From assembly GCF_000247815.1 (NCBI RefSeq), contig NC_021681.1:18505040-18569039 (forward strand): a stretch of DNA of 64,000 nucleotides. Reading direction: 5' to 3'. A program made the translations under genes and the position numbers. Source of the stretch: Ficedula albicollis. Lineage: Eukaryota > Chordata > Aves > Passeriformes > Muscicapidae. The notes below the pieces were generated by a model. The model was not told the DNA's origin. It was given only the letters and a program-made list of their open reading frames with translations, and did no database searches. Each line of letters begins with the position of its first letter. Within the stretch, counting starts at the first letter, position 1. Below, one piece after another: positions 1-64,000 of this stretch.

Positions 1-3000
1 ACACTCTCTTTTCTAATCCCCCCAAACAGGCAGCTGGACACATTTACAGCTTCACAACAGAAGAACAGCTTACACAACAAAGAGGCATCTAACAGAAACA
101 AGAGGCTTTTGGAAATACCAAAGAAAAATCTCAACTGATGGGACAAGGAAGAACACACGCAGAGCTGGTGTTTGTTTCCATTCACCTTTTCTTGTGCCTG
201 CCCCTTCCTCAGCCCTGTGCCACATTCTCCACAGCCCCTCCAGTCCTTCCCACCACACCACTCATTGTGATGCTCACAGAACTGTCACTTAGCAGCTGTT
301 GGAATGTACAGGATTCTCTACAAACTGAGCCCCCTGATCCTGTGGATCAGCTCAGAGGCTGTGGCTGAGTACAGGCAGAGCACACTTTAACTCACACACT
401 CATCTGGGGGGGTCTTTGGGACACAAAAGGAACCTTTACAGTGACAATGAACTTCTGTACCTGAGAGGCAGAAGCAGATGATTTTCAAGTGACAAGTCTG
501 AAAGGGGTTCTGGTTAAAAGACAAACAAAACAAAACAAAAGACACCTCAACAGAGCCTGAGTTCCTGAACACCCTCATGTGATGACCACCACAACTGGTC
601 CCAACTGCAGTGCCACAGAAGATATAAGAATCAGGAACTGCACACTTTGCAGCACTGCAGTACCAGCAAAATGACCTTCAGAACCACCTCAGACTGTGCT
701 CCCAGAGCTGTGACACAAGAGATTACACAGAGCAGAAGGAATTTCCATTTGGAGGTCAACAGGCAAACCCCCTGCTGCAGATGGAGTGACCTTCACAGTT
801 GTGGTCACAGCAATACAGAACTGTAACATTCCTACACTCAGGATTTCAAACAGAGTACTTAGTTCATCCATTATCCTCAAGCAGACTTTTAAAGTTACTG
901 CAGAAAGTGGCTGTATGCTGGATCAGATGAACCAGAGCATTTTTTTCCTTAGAATCTGTTACCCTGAGAGCCAGCAGTCCTGGATATTATCCAAAGACTG
1001 TCAGAAAGAGGAACCAAGAGTAACCCAAATGAGCTTCCACAGAGCAAACCCTCAACTCTGGATTTTGGAGGCCTAATGTCTCTTTTTCTGGAGAATGTCC
1101 TCTAATCTTCACAAGTTAGATACAAAAAGCTAGGATCATGCTTGAACCACAACTAATGGAAAAGTTAGTATCACTTCTTTTAAAAATGGCACATGAGACC
1201 TTACACAATCCTGGAAGCAACAATTCTGTTGTGTCAAACTCACAATTAAGTGTAAAGAAATACTGTGAGAACATTAAGGACAAAAAAGCCCAATGAAATT
1301 TTATATGTAGATATAATGTTTATCATTGCCTGGTGAACATGGATTTTTGTATTCACATCCACTACCTGGAAGGAAGATACATATGATAGAGAGTCCCTTT
1401 TCTCACTTTCTCTCTGTGGGGGACAATTATGGTCACAGCTTTATACCAAAGTAAAATCTAGAATGGCATGGCAGGACGGCATAATGTTCCCTGGAGACCT
1501 GAAACAAACCCTCAGGAAACACAAGGTAGGAAAGACAATGAATGAGTACAGAGAAATACCAGATATTATTAATATTTGGGTGGCAAATAAAGTATGTTCA
1601 TAAGGTAAGATCTGGAATCTCAATAAAACATAATACTTCATATGAGAATGGCCCATTGGATGTAATAAATCAAAAAGCAACTGAGATGCAGAATTAAAGA
1701 ATGATTCAGCTTGATAAAAAAAAAAAATCAAACCAACATTCTATGATGCAATTTTTCTTGCAGATACCAAAAATATGGGTATTTTGGAGATGGCTCAATG
1801 AGTGCCTCAGTATGACAGATGTAATAAATACACACACATTAGGGTACAGTGGGAGTACTACCTAGTGGAGGTAAGAACTGTCGGGCAGGCAAGATGGGTC
1901 TAGCAGCTGCCTATTGTCCTCCCCTCTGTGCCTGCTTTCAGCAAAGTCACATGCTGAGCTGACTGAACCCTTTTCTTCCATCTGGAAGGACAGAAAAGCA
2001 ACAGATCTTAAAAAGCACCATGCTTGCATTGCTTTAAAACAGTTACCATTGTTACAAGAACTTTCACAGGTCTGGTCTTGAGAGAACAAGGCATATTTAC
2101 AAGGTCAAGAGGCAATTTTTATTTTTGGTGGATCAAATGCAGTTTCTCAGTACCCAAGTGTTAAAAGTGTTTGGCCTTTTTGCGCTCTACAGACTACAAC
2201 AAGGAAACCCAGCAAATTTGGAATCTATCTAAAATTTAGATTTTGGAGTTTTGTTTTCCCCTTCTAACAGAAAGGACCATTTCAGTTTGTCTTATTGCAG
2301 GTTATTCCATATGCCACAAGACAGACATTTCAACCCAAGATTCAGCCACACTTAAAATTTGGGACTTTGAGCAACAGGGAATGTGTTTAATCCTGTACAC
2401 TGAGTTAAGAGCACTGTAGGGTATTTTCCTGAGCCCAGGTCCCAAATGCCAACATTCTGATGCCACATGGATGTTTTATAAAATTGAAATGAGATGGTTA
2501 TTACAATTCCACAATTAAGTTAAAACTTGCTCCCTACTGGAAATCTCACTATCTTTAATCCTTAATATACTGTATACCAAAATACCAAACAATTAAATTT
2601 TTAAAAGAAAATATATAGGAATGCTGACATCTAACAACTTCACTGCCATGATGTTTTCATCCCTTCTTTTTCTACTTTTTTTATCAAATGAACCTACAAG
2701 TGCCAAATTATTTCCAAGTCATTAGACAAAAGTTTCTTCACTTTAGTGACCGAAGGCAAATCCAGAATGGTGCATTCTCCTCACATTCCTCATCTTCCTG
2801 TGACAGATTCTGTGGATTAGCCAACAGATCAACACCAAGCTATGCTAACACAATGAACAGGTCTGTAAAGGAAATGTTACCCTTGACCAAAGTGCAGCAC
2901 ATCAGGGTGTTCTAGCACACCTCACCAATGGGAATTCATGCTTCCACTTGGGCAGTTTTGTCAGAAATTGCACGTTCCTTACAGAAAACATAGGCTGTAA

Positions 3001-6000
3001 AAGGAACAGAGACCTCTCTGCTCCCAACTTGGCACAGCTGGGCTGGGTCAGACCTGAAAGCTTTAAGGGGGGAATCCTGTGGAACAGGAGCTAGAATTAA
3101 AACTACAGACAAGGAATGAAGGCCATAAGGCCAGGGCCTGGAGCCTGGAGTTCTGGAGAAGCTAAGGAGCAGATCTGGACTGAGATGAAGGGAAAACCAG
3201 GCAACAACAGACTCATGGGGCTGGAGACGGGGAAAGAACAGGATTTGGCTGACAACCCTCTGTAAATAAAACCCTTCCTGATGTCTCACATTTCCCCATC
3301 CTGGGTATAGTTCATAACACACAGTCCAAAGGTAGAAACTCTGTAAGCATAGTTAATCCCATCAGTAAGTAGAATTAAAACATCTGTCCAAGCAACACTT
3401 CCCAACCAAATGTGGCTTAAGATTTCTGACAGTTCTTACAAAGCACAGGACATGCAGACACACATGCACACAGAACACTTCCTTTACAGATAAAACATGG
3501 AATTAGATAGAGTGGGACCCAGTTAGAACCCTAAGATACATATTTCACACATTCCAAGACCAGGAGAGGCAGCTGTGGAGGAAAGCAGTGATCAGCCAGA
3601 CTCCAGCTAAGCACAACACCTGCACCTGCCTGTGCTGTCTCATTTCCTCTTCATCCCACATTCCAAAAGGGACAGTAAAGTTCAGAGCAAGACTTTAACA
3701 GGCACACACAAGACTGCAAGTCTGACTTACAGGAATCACCTGGACACTTAGATGATTCCCTCAAAGATCTTAACTGTACACCACCAATGTTCTCAATATA
3801 AACTTGAGCTCATTTTTTGCACACTGTGAAGCCTACAGAAATAAAAAATTATTGTAACATCATACTTCTCTTTTAACTTGCATTCATAAAGGAAGTCTTC
3901 TTTTGATCTCAAGGGAACAGTAAGCATCTTGGCAGAACAAGGAATAATGCAGTTAAACCTGGAATTATGCTCCTTTTGAGACTTTTAATACATATTTACA
4001 AGCAACAAAACCTGCTGAAGTCTGTTCATCAACCTCCATGCATTCTGCAGTCACAAAGGATGCAATTCCTGGGTGGGCATGTACAAATGAGGTGTGACAG
4101 ATTAGCTGCTTTACAGCTACATATTCACCAGGCAGCTGTTTTGTTTCATGCTCCTACAGTTTTCTTTGCCTTCTTTGCCCTATTGCTTTGGGAAAACCAC
4201 AAAAACCTACTCACGCTCTTCACTCCAAATTAGATTTTATTTAATACAGTGAAGTGCGTAGTTTCTGTCTATCAATTGATTTTCCTTTTCACTGTTTTAG
4301 GCAAGGATCCACAGGATAACTTCTGAACTTTGTCCAAAGACAAAGAATAAAGAACTAGAGAAACCTGAACCCATGTTTGCTTCTTGTTGCACTTTACAAG
4401 TTCAACTGCATATTAGAAAGCAGCCAGTGCTTGTACTTCAGGTACCATCAGATACTCAAGTGCAAAAATTCTGACTTACAAGAGAATTGAATTTGCATAA
4501 TCATTTGTTACTCATGGACAAAACAGATTTTTCCCTCTTTTTCAACTCTTCCCTACGTTTAATATGAAGAAAGTTGCCTCACATTAGCAAAGATTCTCCT
4601 GGTTTTGAGCATTTGGCTACAGTGATGCATTCCTAGACAGCTTTATTTTCCTTTGCCTATCCAGCTGTATAACAATCAAGATGTGTTTAGTTCTTGAAAT
4701 TATAACAGAATCTTCTGTTCTAAAACCTTTGGTGTCGATATAATGTGTGATGCAATTCACTTTAATAATTCATTAAGAAAACAGAGACTTACATACATTT
4801 ATCCAAAGTTTCTAAAAGGTAACTTGATAAACCAAGATATCTTATAAACTTAAGAATTTGAAAAGCTAGCTTGTAAAGGTTTTTGCAGAGTAACCTCCCC
4901 AATATGTTGCTAAGTTTAACAGCTTTCAAAAGCTATACCATACTTTGCCTGTTTTAAAGCTATTAAGTGCTGAATTCAAAACAAAACAAAATAAAACCAG
5001 CCCACCACTATCCCCCTAGGTGTTTGGAAATCCAAGGTGTTGTGTTTCACACTGGGGTCACTAAGAACACAACACAATGGCCATTTCATGTTTTGCCTTG
5101 TAAAGTTGTAGTGCACTCTCAGAGGAAATACAAAGCTTTTCTCTTTTGGTTAAACAAACAGCAATTAAGCCCCTAAAATGTAGGTTAGTTGGTTCTTCCA
5201 GGCACCTATTTACACATTTTTAACAACAAAGTCACCTTGAAAAATATTAAAAAGGAATCAGATCTTTGTATAATTTTTTTGCTGTAGGATTTAGAAGTAG
5301 ATATTGGTGGAATTGAACAGATTGAGACATTATGAATGCTTAAGTCTTACAAAAGAGAATCAGCATTTGACAGCATTCCATGTGCTGAACTCAGTGTGTT
5401 TGAAGAGTTGTAGAATCATGTTTCACCTACACAGACACATGTATGCTTTGATCTTGTTTTGAATAATTTTCTGGGACTTTGTAGCCAAATGCCTTTAGGA
5501 ATATGTATCTATACACATTGAAAACAAACAACACTCACTTTATAGCTGCACAAAACGGACACAAAAAGCCTCAGCTGCACAAGGGTATGGACGCACCCAA
5601 TCTTCAAACAATTTCTGCTCTTTTGACACAATTGAAAGCAAATTAAAATGGGCAAATAACTTGCAAGAAATTGCTGGCTGAAGTACATGGATCTTCCTGT
5701 CACAGCCTTATAAAGCTGAAATTATCCAGCATGCAAAATGCACTGTTAATTTTTATCATAAAGAAACTAAAAGCATTATAACCATGCTAGAAACTATGAT
5801 TATTTAAAAATGGATGCAAGAACAGCTGATCTTTATTCTGGAAGTTTAGCATCATGCTAGGGATGTTTTTTCCTTAAAAAAAAAAAGAAAAAAGCACGTC
5901 CAACACATGCTACTTAGGAGAAGCATTTGGCTCAGAAACGCAGAGCAAAGCCAAGAAATCACCAAACTGAATGTTTCTGCACTACAGGTATTGCCCTCTC

Positions 6001-7919
6001 AACCCACTAATATATATTCATGCCTCTTCCCATCTCTCTCAGCACTGGTTAGTTCATCTTGAGCATGCATAAGAGTTGATGAGGAACTGTCCCTCCTACT
6101 CTACCTAATTTTGCTCAGCTGATTCCTTGCCCTGGACAATGGCTGCAGTGCGATGAACTCGTCACTTAAAGCAACTCTGTTGGAGTACATCTACAATTGG
6201 ACAGAGAAGGGATGGAACACACATGTCAGTAAGTAGCAGCAGTAATTTTCTAAGAGAAAGACACAGGACAACACATTGTTATTTAAGAGGAATACACATC
6301 ATATACAGAACACAAGCCTGGTACCTTCAAGACAGCTCCTGGGACCATCACAGACCCTCACTGTTTGGCAGGACCACTCTTAAAGTACTTGCTTTCATAC
6401 TGAGAGAAAAGACTTACAACTTTTACATCTGTGCTTTACCAGACACCTTTATTCTGTATTGCTTTCTCCTCTCAATAGTGCTGTGATTTATTTTTACCCA
6501 AAGATTTTGATTCACATTTACCTTACTGTCCAGTTCCTCCTGTATGATTCTGTAACAGACCTATATTGAGAAATTTCCCACAAGCTACTTCAGGGCATCT
6601 GACCTCAGTGAAACATAAGATGGGTTTTCTTTAGGCCACCAAAAAGCCCTTGAAACACAGCAAAACTAAAATAAAATACAGTAACACACATTCACCTTAA
6701 GTGCATTAAGGAACATAAAGTTAACCAAACTCATCCTCTGTAAAAGTCAACTTATACTTGTCTGTCAAATTTTCAATTTTTAGTTTCCCAAAGTGAATGA
6801 GATTTAAGTTGCTGTGAAAGAACAATATTTAGTTTAAAAGACTATAAAATTTCTCTCTCATATCGGTTAAATTTCTCTGCTCTCTTATGAATAACTTAGC
6901 TACATGCAACATCTAACAAATCAGAGGCAAACTCACACCTGATAGCATCACCTTATACTAACAATAAGATATAAAACCAAGGTAAGGCAGATTCCTATAG
7001 ATACAGTGAATTCAGAACACTAAGTCAAGAAAGCCACACACAATATTTCTGAAAAAAATTAAAACAACAGGGCAAGCATTTTCAGCTGAGAAATGTATGT
7101 TTTGCTCACTGCTCCTGGGATTAGTTTAGAATTTAAATGATGGCAGACAGAAACAAATAACCTAAATAGCTGCAATTTATAAACAAAGATCTAGGTCATG
7201 TAACAATTTATCTTGCCATGATAAAAATACAGTAAGTATAAACCAAACTTTTTCTTTCCCCCAATATAAAAATATACTAATGTTGTCCTGCAATTAAAAA
7301 TTAATAATTAAACATGTTCAGTTATACAGAGGATGCACCTACACTATGAAAAATAATTTAAAAGGACAATATACAAAGTTCCATATTTACTCCTTCAATA
7401 ACTTCCACAGAATTCATTAGCATCAGTCATCACCTTTAGTGTTTAGGACAAAGATAGTCTCCAAACCCTTTCTATTTGAAAGTCAGAGTCTCTTCCTCTG
7501 CTTGGAAACGGAAAGAAAAATATTTACTAGGAATTTTAAACACAAATTATGAGGTATGATCATAAAAGAAGCATTCTGTCACTTTCTGACAACAAACGTG
7601 CTAAGCTGATCATCTGCTCCTCTTCAGTCATATCCACTTCTTCACTGCAAGAACAGTGAATGAAATCCAGTGGAGATGATTCTCCCATTAAAGCAAGAAC
7701 AGGAAAATCTCAACAGATTAAAAATCAAGAAAGGAAGAAAGAGGTGCCTTCTTTTTGCAAATACATTTGTAGCTATAATTTCGCTATCAGACATACAAAC
7801 AGAAATCACTGGACGGCTGGTAAAGAATTTCTGGTCAAAGCCCATTTCAGATACTTTGACTTTGCAACATCAGGAATTAAGAATTTTCAGAGAAAAGACA
7901 GTTTTTTGGTAAAGAGAGA

Positions 7920-7995
7920 CCCCAGTGCTGATTCTGTCAAATGCAAAGGAGAAAGCACCCCAGTGCTGACTCTGTCAAATGCAAAGGAGAAAGTA
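7920..7995. repeat. Tandem duplication, 38-bp unit x2
   Basis: Two adjacent copies starting CCCCAGTGCTGA, differing at only about two bases. Lies in the last intron or flank. Confidence 0.9.
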
Positions 7996-9328
7996 AATAA
8001 GGAAAAAGAAAAAAGACAACTAATAGAGATGCACAAAGCAAAATCCCCATGGCCAGGAATCAAACTATAGCCACAGAAAACGTGTTAGATATTTATCAAG
8101 ATTCCTTCTTAAAAATAAAAAGTCCTACTGTGTCCTCGACTGCACATCTGTAATGGCATTAAATTGAACTAAAAAATTATTTAGAAGACTCCTAAAGCAA
8201 GAGAATGCAGCAGGAAGTATATGGATAAAGGCAGGAAAATCCATGTGGCTTTCTGGGTTTTAATTCAAGCACTTCAAGAACATGAGAAACCTCAAGAGCC
8301 ACTCCAATACCATGCCAGACACAGCAACAGGTGATGTACAGCAAGTAAATATTGCCATTAGTTTTTGAAGGGAGAAAAGAAGACAGGTATCATGACCTAC
8401 AGATACCCTAATCCAAGAAGTGCAGTAATGTGCAACCCAGAGTGTTACCAGGTCTATCTGAGCAGTCTTGTGAAAACCAGTGGTTATTCACCTTGGCTTT
8501 CAGCTACTCAATTCTATCACAGGAAAAGGCAGCCAATGTTCCAGTTTTGGAAAGGGACTAGTGGAATATTTTGGCTAGCACTGGGCTTCTCAGCATGATG
8601 TTGATGCTAGGCAAATTAAGAGAACGTCTCACATTGATTTTTTTTTAACACGCAAACTAGAAGGGTAATATAATTTAAGTAAACCAACATGCACTTACAT
8701 CAAAGTAATTACAAGGTTAGATGCTGAAGATACCAGCACTGATGCACTGCAGTCAGGAGCTCTGGCACAGAGCTCACTGCCACTTGCATTAAGCAATTAG
8801 GACACCACAAAATTGATCTGGCACACAGGTGGACAGAAAGCTGCTAAGAGGTTTGAGACTGCAACTGTGCATGGGATATCTCTTTCAGCTGGGTTCTTCA
8901 TTCACTTTTATTATATCTGGCCCTATGCTAATTGACCTCTCATCAAAGAAATCAACATCACCACCTGCAGATGTGCAGAAGACAATACATTACTGATATA
9001 TGTTATTCCATAATCTGAATGTATCTGGGGACTCATTATTTCCATACTTGGCACTGAGGTCTGCTGTGCTGGAATATCGTACCCACTGCTGTAATCCAAA
9101 ATTCAAGATGAGGTTGAAGAAGGGTGAAAAGTACAGGAGAAACACAAGAATGATGAGAAGATTCCAAAACAACCTTTTTGTCTGAAGATGCAAGTCCAAT
9201 CTACCTATCAGTGCTAAAATTAACTTGATCACAAAGCTAACTGTGAATAAAACAGAAACTGTAATAGAAACCTTCTCAGTTTAGCTGAAGAAGTATAAAA
9301 AGATAAAACACTGAAAACTGAAATTAGA

Positions 9329-9474
9329 GAGACAGTCACTAGAAAAATGGGTCAGGATGACCTCTCCACAACTGTCTCTAAAAAGAACACTCAGAGATCA
9401 GAGACAGTCACTAGAAAAATGGGTCAGGATGGCCTCTCCACAACTGTCTCTAAAAAGAAGAGAACACTCAGAGA
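9329..9474. repeat. Tandem duplication, 72-bp unit x2
   Basis: The block starting GAGACAGTCACTAGAAAAAT is repeated at an offset of 72 bases, with one substitution and a few inserted bases near the end of the second copy. Confidence 0.92.
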
Positions 9475-10085
9475 TGAGATATTTACCTAAAAGACAGTTT
9501 AATCTCACTAGAATGATTTAAAGGATTTTCTTGTAGCCTGTGTCAGGCAGAAGGGAGATTCCATTACCACAGCATAACTTTAGACCTTGTCCATGAATCT
9601 GTGAAACTGCCACATGGGCAATTAGCTTTAATTACAGAATCAACAATCAAAGGCATAGCATATGAAATGACTGAGATTTAAGAAATACTAACTGAACCAA
9701 GTTTTACTAAAGTAATTTTTAAAATTATTGTTTCCATCACATTTTAAGAACTATTCAGTGCCAATTAGAGCAGTAGCTCCTAGTACTTCTAATATTTGGA
9801 CAAAAAGTAAGTTACCATCTATAAAGCAGTATAAAAATGCACAGTATGATCCTTTCATATAGCTGCAATCTGAGATGCAAAAGACTGAGTGCCCCCTTCA
9901 TAAATAATTCTATTCATTACCAATTACTAAACATAAACATTACTGTCTTGTTAAATGGTGTCCTCACTTTCGTAATTTTAAATTAACAAGTGTATTTCAA
10001 AATGAGAACGTTTCTCTGCATTAAACATGACAGCAATGTAAGAGGGTAACTATTGGTCAAGATGGATAGAAAAGCATAACATTAC

Positions 10086-60310
<50,225 letters not shown>

Positions 60311-60329
60311 CCCCGGCGGCGCGGGTCGC

Positions 60330-60970
<641 letters not shown>

Positions 60971-61110
60971 GAGAGGGCCCGGTGTGAGCGATGGAGCCGT
61001 GAGGGGGGAGCCGCCGTGACCCGCCCCGGGCCTGGGCTGCCCTGGTCCGGCCGCTCCGCCGCCCTGCGGGGCGGATTCTCGGGCACAAGAGCCGTGCGAG
61101 CACCCGAGTG

Positions 61111-64000
61111 ACCCTCGGGCAAAATTCCAGCTCCTCACACGGGCTCCGGCCGCAGCCCGGCAGCGCAGAGTGCCCTCAGCCTGGGCTTCAGCCTCTGAGG
61201 GCCCCCGTTCTGCCCCAGTGAAGCTACTTCCTAACTTGACTGTTTTGTTTGTAGAATGTGCAGAGCGTACTCATGTTGGAATAAAGACTTTGAAAAGAGA
61301 GCTGATAATCAGTGGTTTGAAGTTAAAGCCCGGTGTGTGGGTCTCCCAAAGCAGGGAACAGGAGCTGGGGGATCTGCCATGCTGCTGGCAGCATTGTCAC
61401 GAGCTGCTGTTTGTTAAAATCGAGTGTAGAAATGTGCTGATGTCAGGCAGTGATTTCTCTGAAATCTTCCACTGGAAGAAATGTTCCCAGCTGGGCGCGT
61501 TCCTGTGTCACCGGCTCCGGGTGACCCTGCCTTGGCAGGAGTTGGGCTGGGTCATCTCCAGGGGTCCCTCCCTACCTTGACAAATCTGTGAGTTTGCTCT
61601 GAGAACTGAGCTGCTTCTCGAAACAAAACAGCGCTCAGCGCCAAACCGTGGACACACCTATACAAGTCTGCAGCTTCTGCGCCTGTGGGACTAAGAACTA
61701 AAGGAGATTATTTTAAGCAGTAAAGACCTGAGCATTTGCTACTAAATACAGTTGTCACTGAAGTCAGTGACAATTTTGACACCGAATTAAAGAGAAGTGT
61801 TTTTGTGAGTGAAGAGCACTGTTCCTGCCACTCCCATTTGTTCTCAGGGAATTAGGATTTTTAACAACGGATCATAATCGTATCTGCTATTGTTTTTAGT
61901 GTTCATATAGAAATTTAGAATGTAATTCAGGATTTAAGATGGATGATCTAATGTCTGAGCAAGGGAATCTTGTGGTGAATGCTGATGGTTTAAGCATCTG
62001 CATTTAATTAGAAAAATAGCGTTTAACAGCGGGGAATAAGACTATTTTTATCAGGCACTTAGGAAAGCTAATGTTAGCAAAACTCGGTAATAAATGCTAG
62101 GCATTATTTCAAAACATTTAAATACATCAAAGCTGAGTTTCAAACAGCTTGCACTACCCTATTCATCTAATGTGAAGTCGAAAATAACAGTGATTTCATA
62201 GCTGTGGCACGTTGCCTGGAGAGTGGCCTTAAGCCAGAAGCTGAACTGATACACTCAATATTCGTGCTCCTCTTTTATCATCAGATGTAGAACAGGGTCC
62301 TGACCACTACACACTAAAATTCATATGCCATTACTCTGAAGTGCAAGAATATTTGTCACTCTGTCCCTGCCAAATTCCACTATGAGTTGCACTTTCTGCC
62401 AGCCTGTTTCCATGGCTTGCAGTTGTGTTACATAAAGCTGCTTGGCGCTGTCTGTTCCACATTTGCTGTAATGATACCGTTTCACCAGACAAAACTTGGA
62501 AGCAATTTGCAAGTGATTTGAACCTGCAGTTAGTATTTTTCACTCTAAGATGTTTGTATTTTAGTGGATGAAAGTATATTGATAGGATGGATAGGAATTT
62601 TTTTTGCTCTGTGCAGCAAAGGCTCCAACTTCACCTTTCCAAAAATACAGAAAAATTTCACTAAAAAACAGCCTTTCCTAGCATCCTGCCTAGTAAAACT
62701 TTGCACTTTTTAAATTGCTCAAAAGCCCACACTAGACACTTATGAAATTTCATCTCACTCTTGAGAGATAAATAGTTTTCAGAAGAGAAAATTGAAGCGG
62801 AGCAGCCAAGCCAGATATTGATTAGCCAGTAACACTCCAGCACTTCTTAAATCAGAGGTCAACTGTATTAAGAATTAAGATTCCCACATCAGAGACCCCA
62901 CTTTAAAATAGTGCCCTGGAGTCTCACCTGAATTCACATAGCAGGCTTATACAGAAAAAAAAAAAATCAACTGCTGAAAAAAAGTCACCTTCCCAAGATT
63001 AGGTTTAACCCATTGCCTAGTCCCTCTTGATTAGACTCCAAGCTTTCCACTTATGTTTCTGTAAGAGTAATGATTTCAGATGCTTGTTTAGCAAGATCAG
63101 GATACAAATCCTGTCTGATAAAGAAATATTTACACAAACATAAAAACACACACTTAAATGTTCGGTCCAGCAAGTTTTATTTATGTGTACATGAGTAATT
63201 CTTATATAATCAATGGTGCTACTTTTAGGTTTATAAAATTAAACATTGGTAACCAGAGAATCATTGCCTGAACATGTAACTATCAAATTGTCACTGGGGC
63301 TGCTGATGCTGCTCCCTGAGCTTTTCCTGTGCAAGACACACATTTCCATTAGTTTTGAATGGTGCTTTGGAGCCCTTTTCCAGCAGGAGCTGGTGAGATG
63401 CTGTCAGGCTGTATGGCCACATCCAGTGCATGACGACAGGAGATGGAAGTGTAGCACTGATGCTAGAGGGTGAGCTGCCTGCAGCATTCCTGCCTTGGAA
63501 AACTGAAGTGCTTGGCAGCTGAGCCCTTTCACCTGCCCCATCCCCGGATGCACCAGCCCCACCCCAGGCTCCCAGGGTCTGCTGCGATGCAGGCAAGGCA
63601 ACTGGTAGCAAAAGGGGTGCTCTCATCTGGTGCACTGACTTTGGGGCAGCCCAGGTCTTGTGTTGCATCTAGAAAACACCTTTGTCCTTTGGGAAAGAAA
63701 AACAGCAAAGCCAAAGAGGTGCAGAGTAGGGATGTAGGTTCAGAGTAGGAATGTAGGTTTGTGTAGCAAAACTCATTAATGCTCCTTACAATATCATTTT
63801 CCTGATGGAAAATTCCTCTCAGTCATTACTTTGGTTTTAATGAAATATTTTGTAATTTCTCTAAATGAGTATTTTAATCTATGCATTATTTATTTGCTAC
63901 TTATGGTGCTAATTAAAAAAGTACACTATAAAAATGCCTGTTTTGTTTCTAATCTGTAGAGAGAAAGGGCTGCCTGAGAGACACAGGGTTTCTTCAAGGC
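61111..64000. other. Upstream flank of ATP11B
   Basis: CpG density falls off after about 61.1 kb. A 136-codon open frame on the plus strand (61170-61580) and an AATAAA at about 61280 exist, but I recognise no protein or RNA gene. A divergent promoter transcript is possible (see findings). Confidence 0.5.

Larger units (their letters stand above)
1..10085. other. Last intron of ATP11B and/or 3' flank; no recognised exon
   Basis: AT-rich sequence with many short chance reading frames. I searched both strands by eye for the ATP11B C-terminal exon and for DCUN1D1, which lies tail-to-tail with ATP11B in mammals, and found neither. It holds two small tandem duplications (7920-7995 and 9329-9474) and one short coding-like block on the minus strand near 7566-7645, treated under findings. 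Confidence 0.6.

Noticed and set aside
8990..9232. 80-codon hydrophobic minus-strand frame near the end of ATP11B, considered as an extra membrane exon
   Set aside because: All ten P4-ATPase helices are already accounted for by exon 28, the frame does not resemble ATP11B, and there is no matching phase-0 acceptor.

Overview
The window is vertebrate nuclear DNA, very probably from a bird. The coding content is one multi-exon gene on the minus strand with GT-AG introns. The non-coding DNA is AT-rich and carries CR1-type LINE relics, which are typical of birds and other sauropsids. Nothing prokaryotic (operons, ribosome binding sites, insertion sequences, CRISPR arrays) is present.

The gene is ATP11B, a class VI P4-ATPase (phospholipid flippase catalytic subunit). 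It runs from right to left. Exon 1, with the start codon, lies at 60284-60310 in a CpG-rich promoter region. Exons 2 to 28 follow at decreasing coordinates down to 10086. I placed 28 coding exons, and every junction agrees in reading phase. Together they give 3,231 coding bases, or 1,077 codons, ending in phase 0 just after the tenth membrane helix. All P4-ATPase hallmarks are there: DGET (exon 6), the M4 PISL motif (exon 12), DKTGT (exon 13), KGAES (exon 17), TGDK (exon 19) and GDGAND (exon 21). I could not find the last coding exon (the cytosolic C-terminal tail), so it may lie left of the window. Positions 1-10085 are therefore best read as the last intron and possibly 3' flank.

Layout: 1-10085 last intron or flank; 10086-17745 exons 28-21 (membrane helices M5-M10 and the hinge end of the P domain); 20389-24506 exons 20-13 (P and N domains); 24779-28863 exons 12-9, including a duplicated exon 11; 31539-33399 exons 8-5 (actuator domain); 38008-42160 exons 4-2 (N-terminus, M1, M2); 42161-60283 an 18-kb intron 1; 60284-61100 first exon and CpG-rich promoter with a 624-base C homopolymer; 61100-64000 upstream flank with no gene I can name.

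The most unusual property of the window is the number of recent direct tandem duplications: about fifteen local ones from 38 bp to 3.05 kb, nearly identical, almost all in introns. One of them copies a complete exon (exon 11). Including both copies would shift the frame. Together with the implausibly long poly-C, these raise the question whether they are real or products of genome assembly; raw reads would decide.
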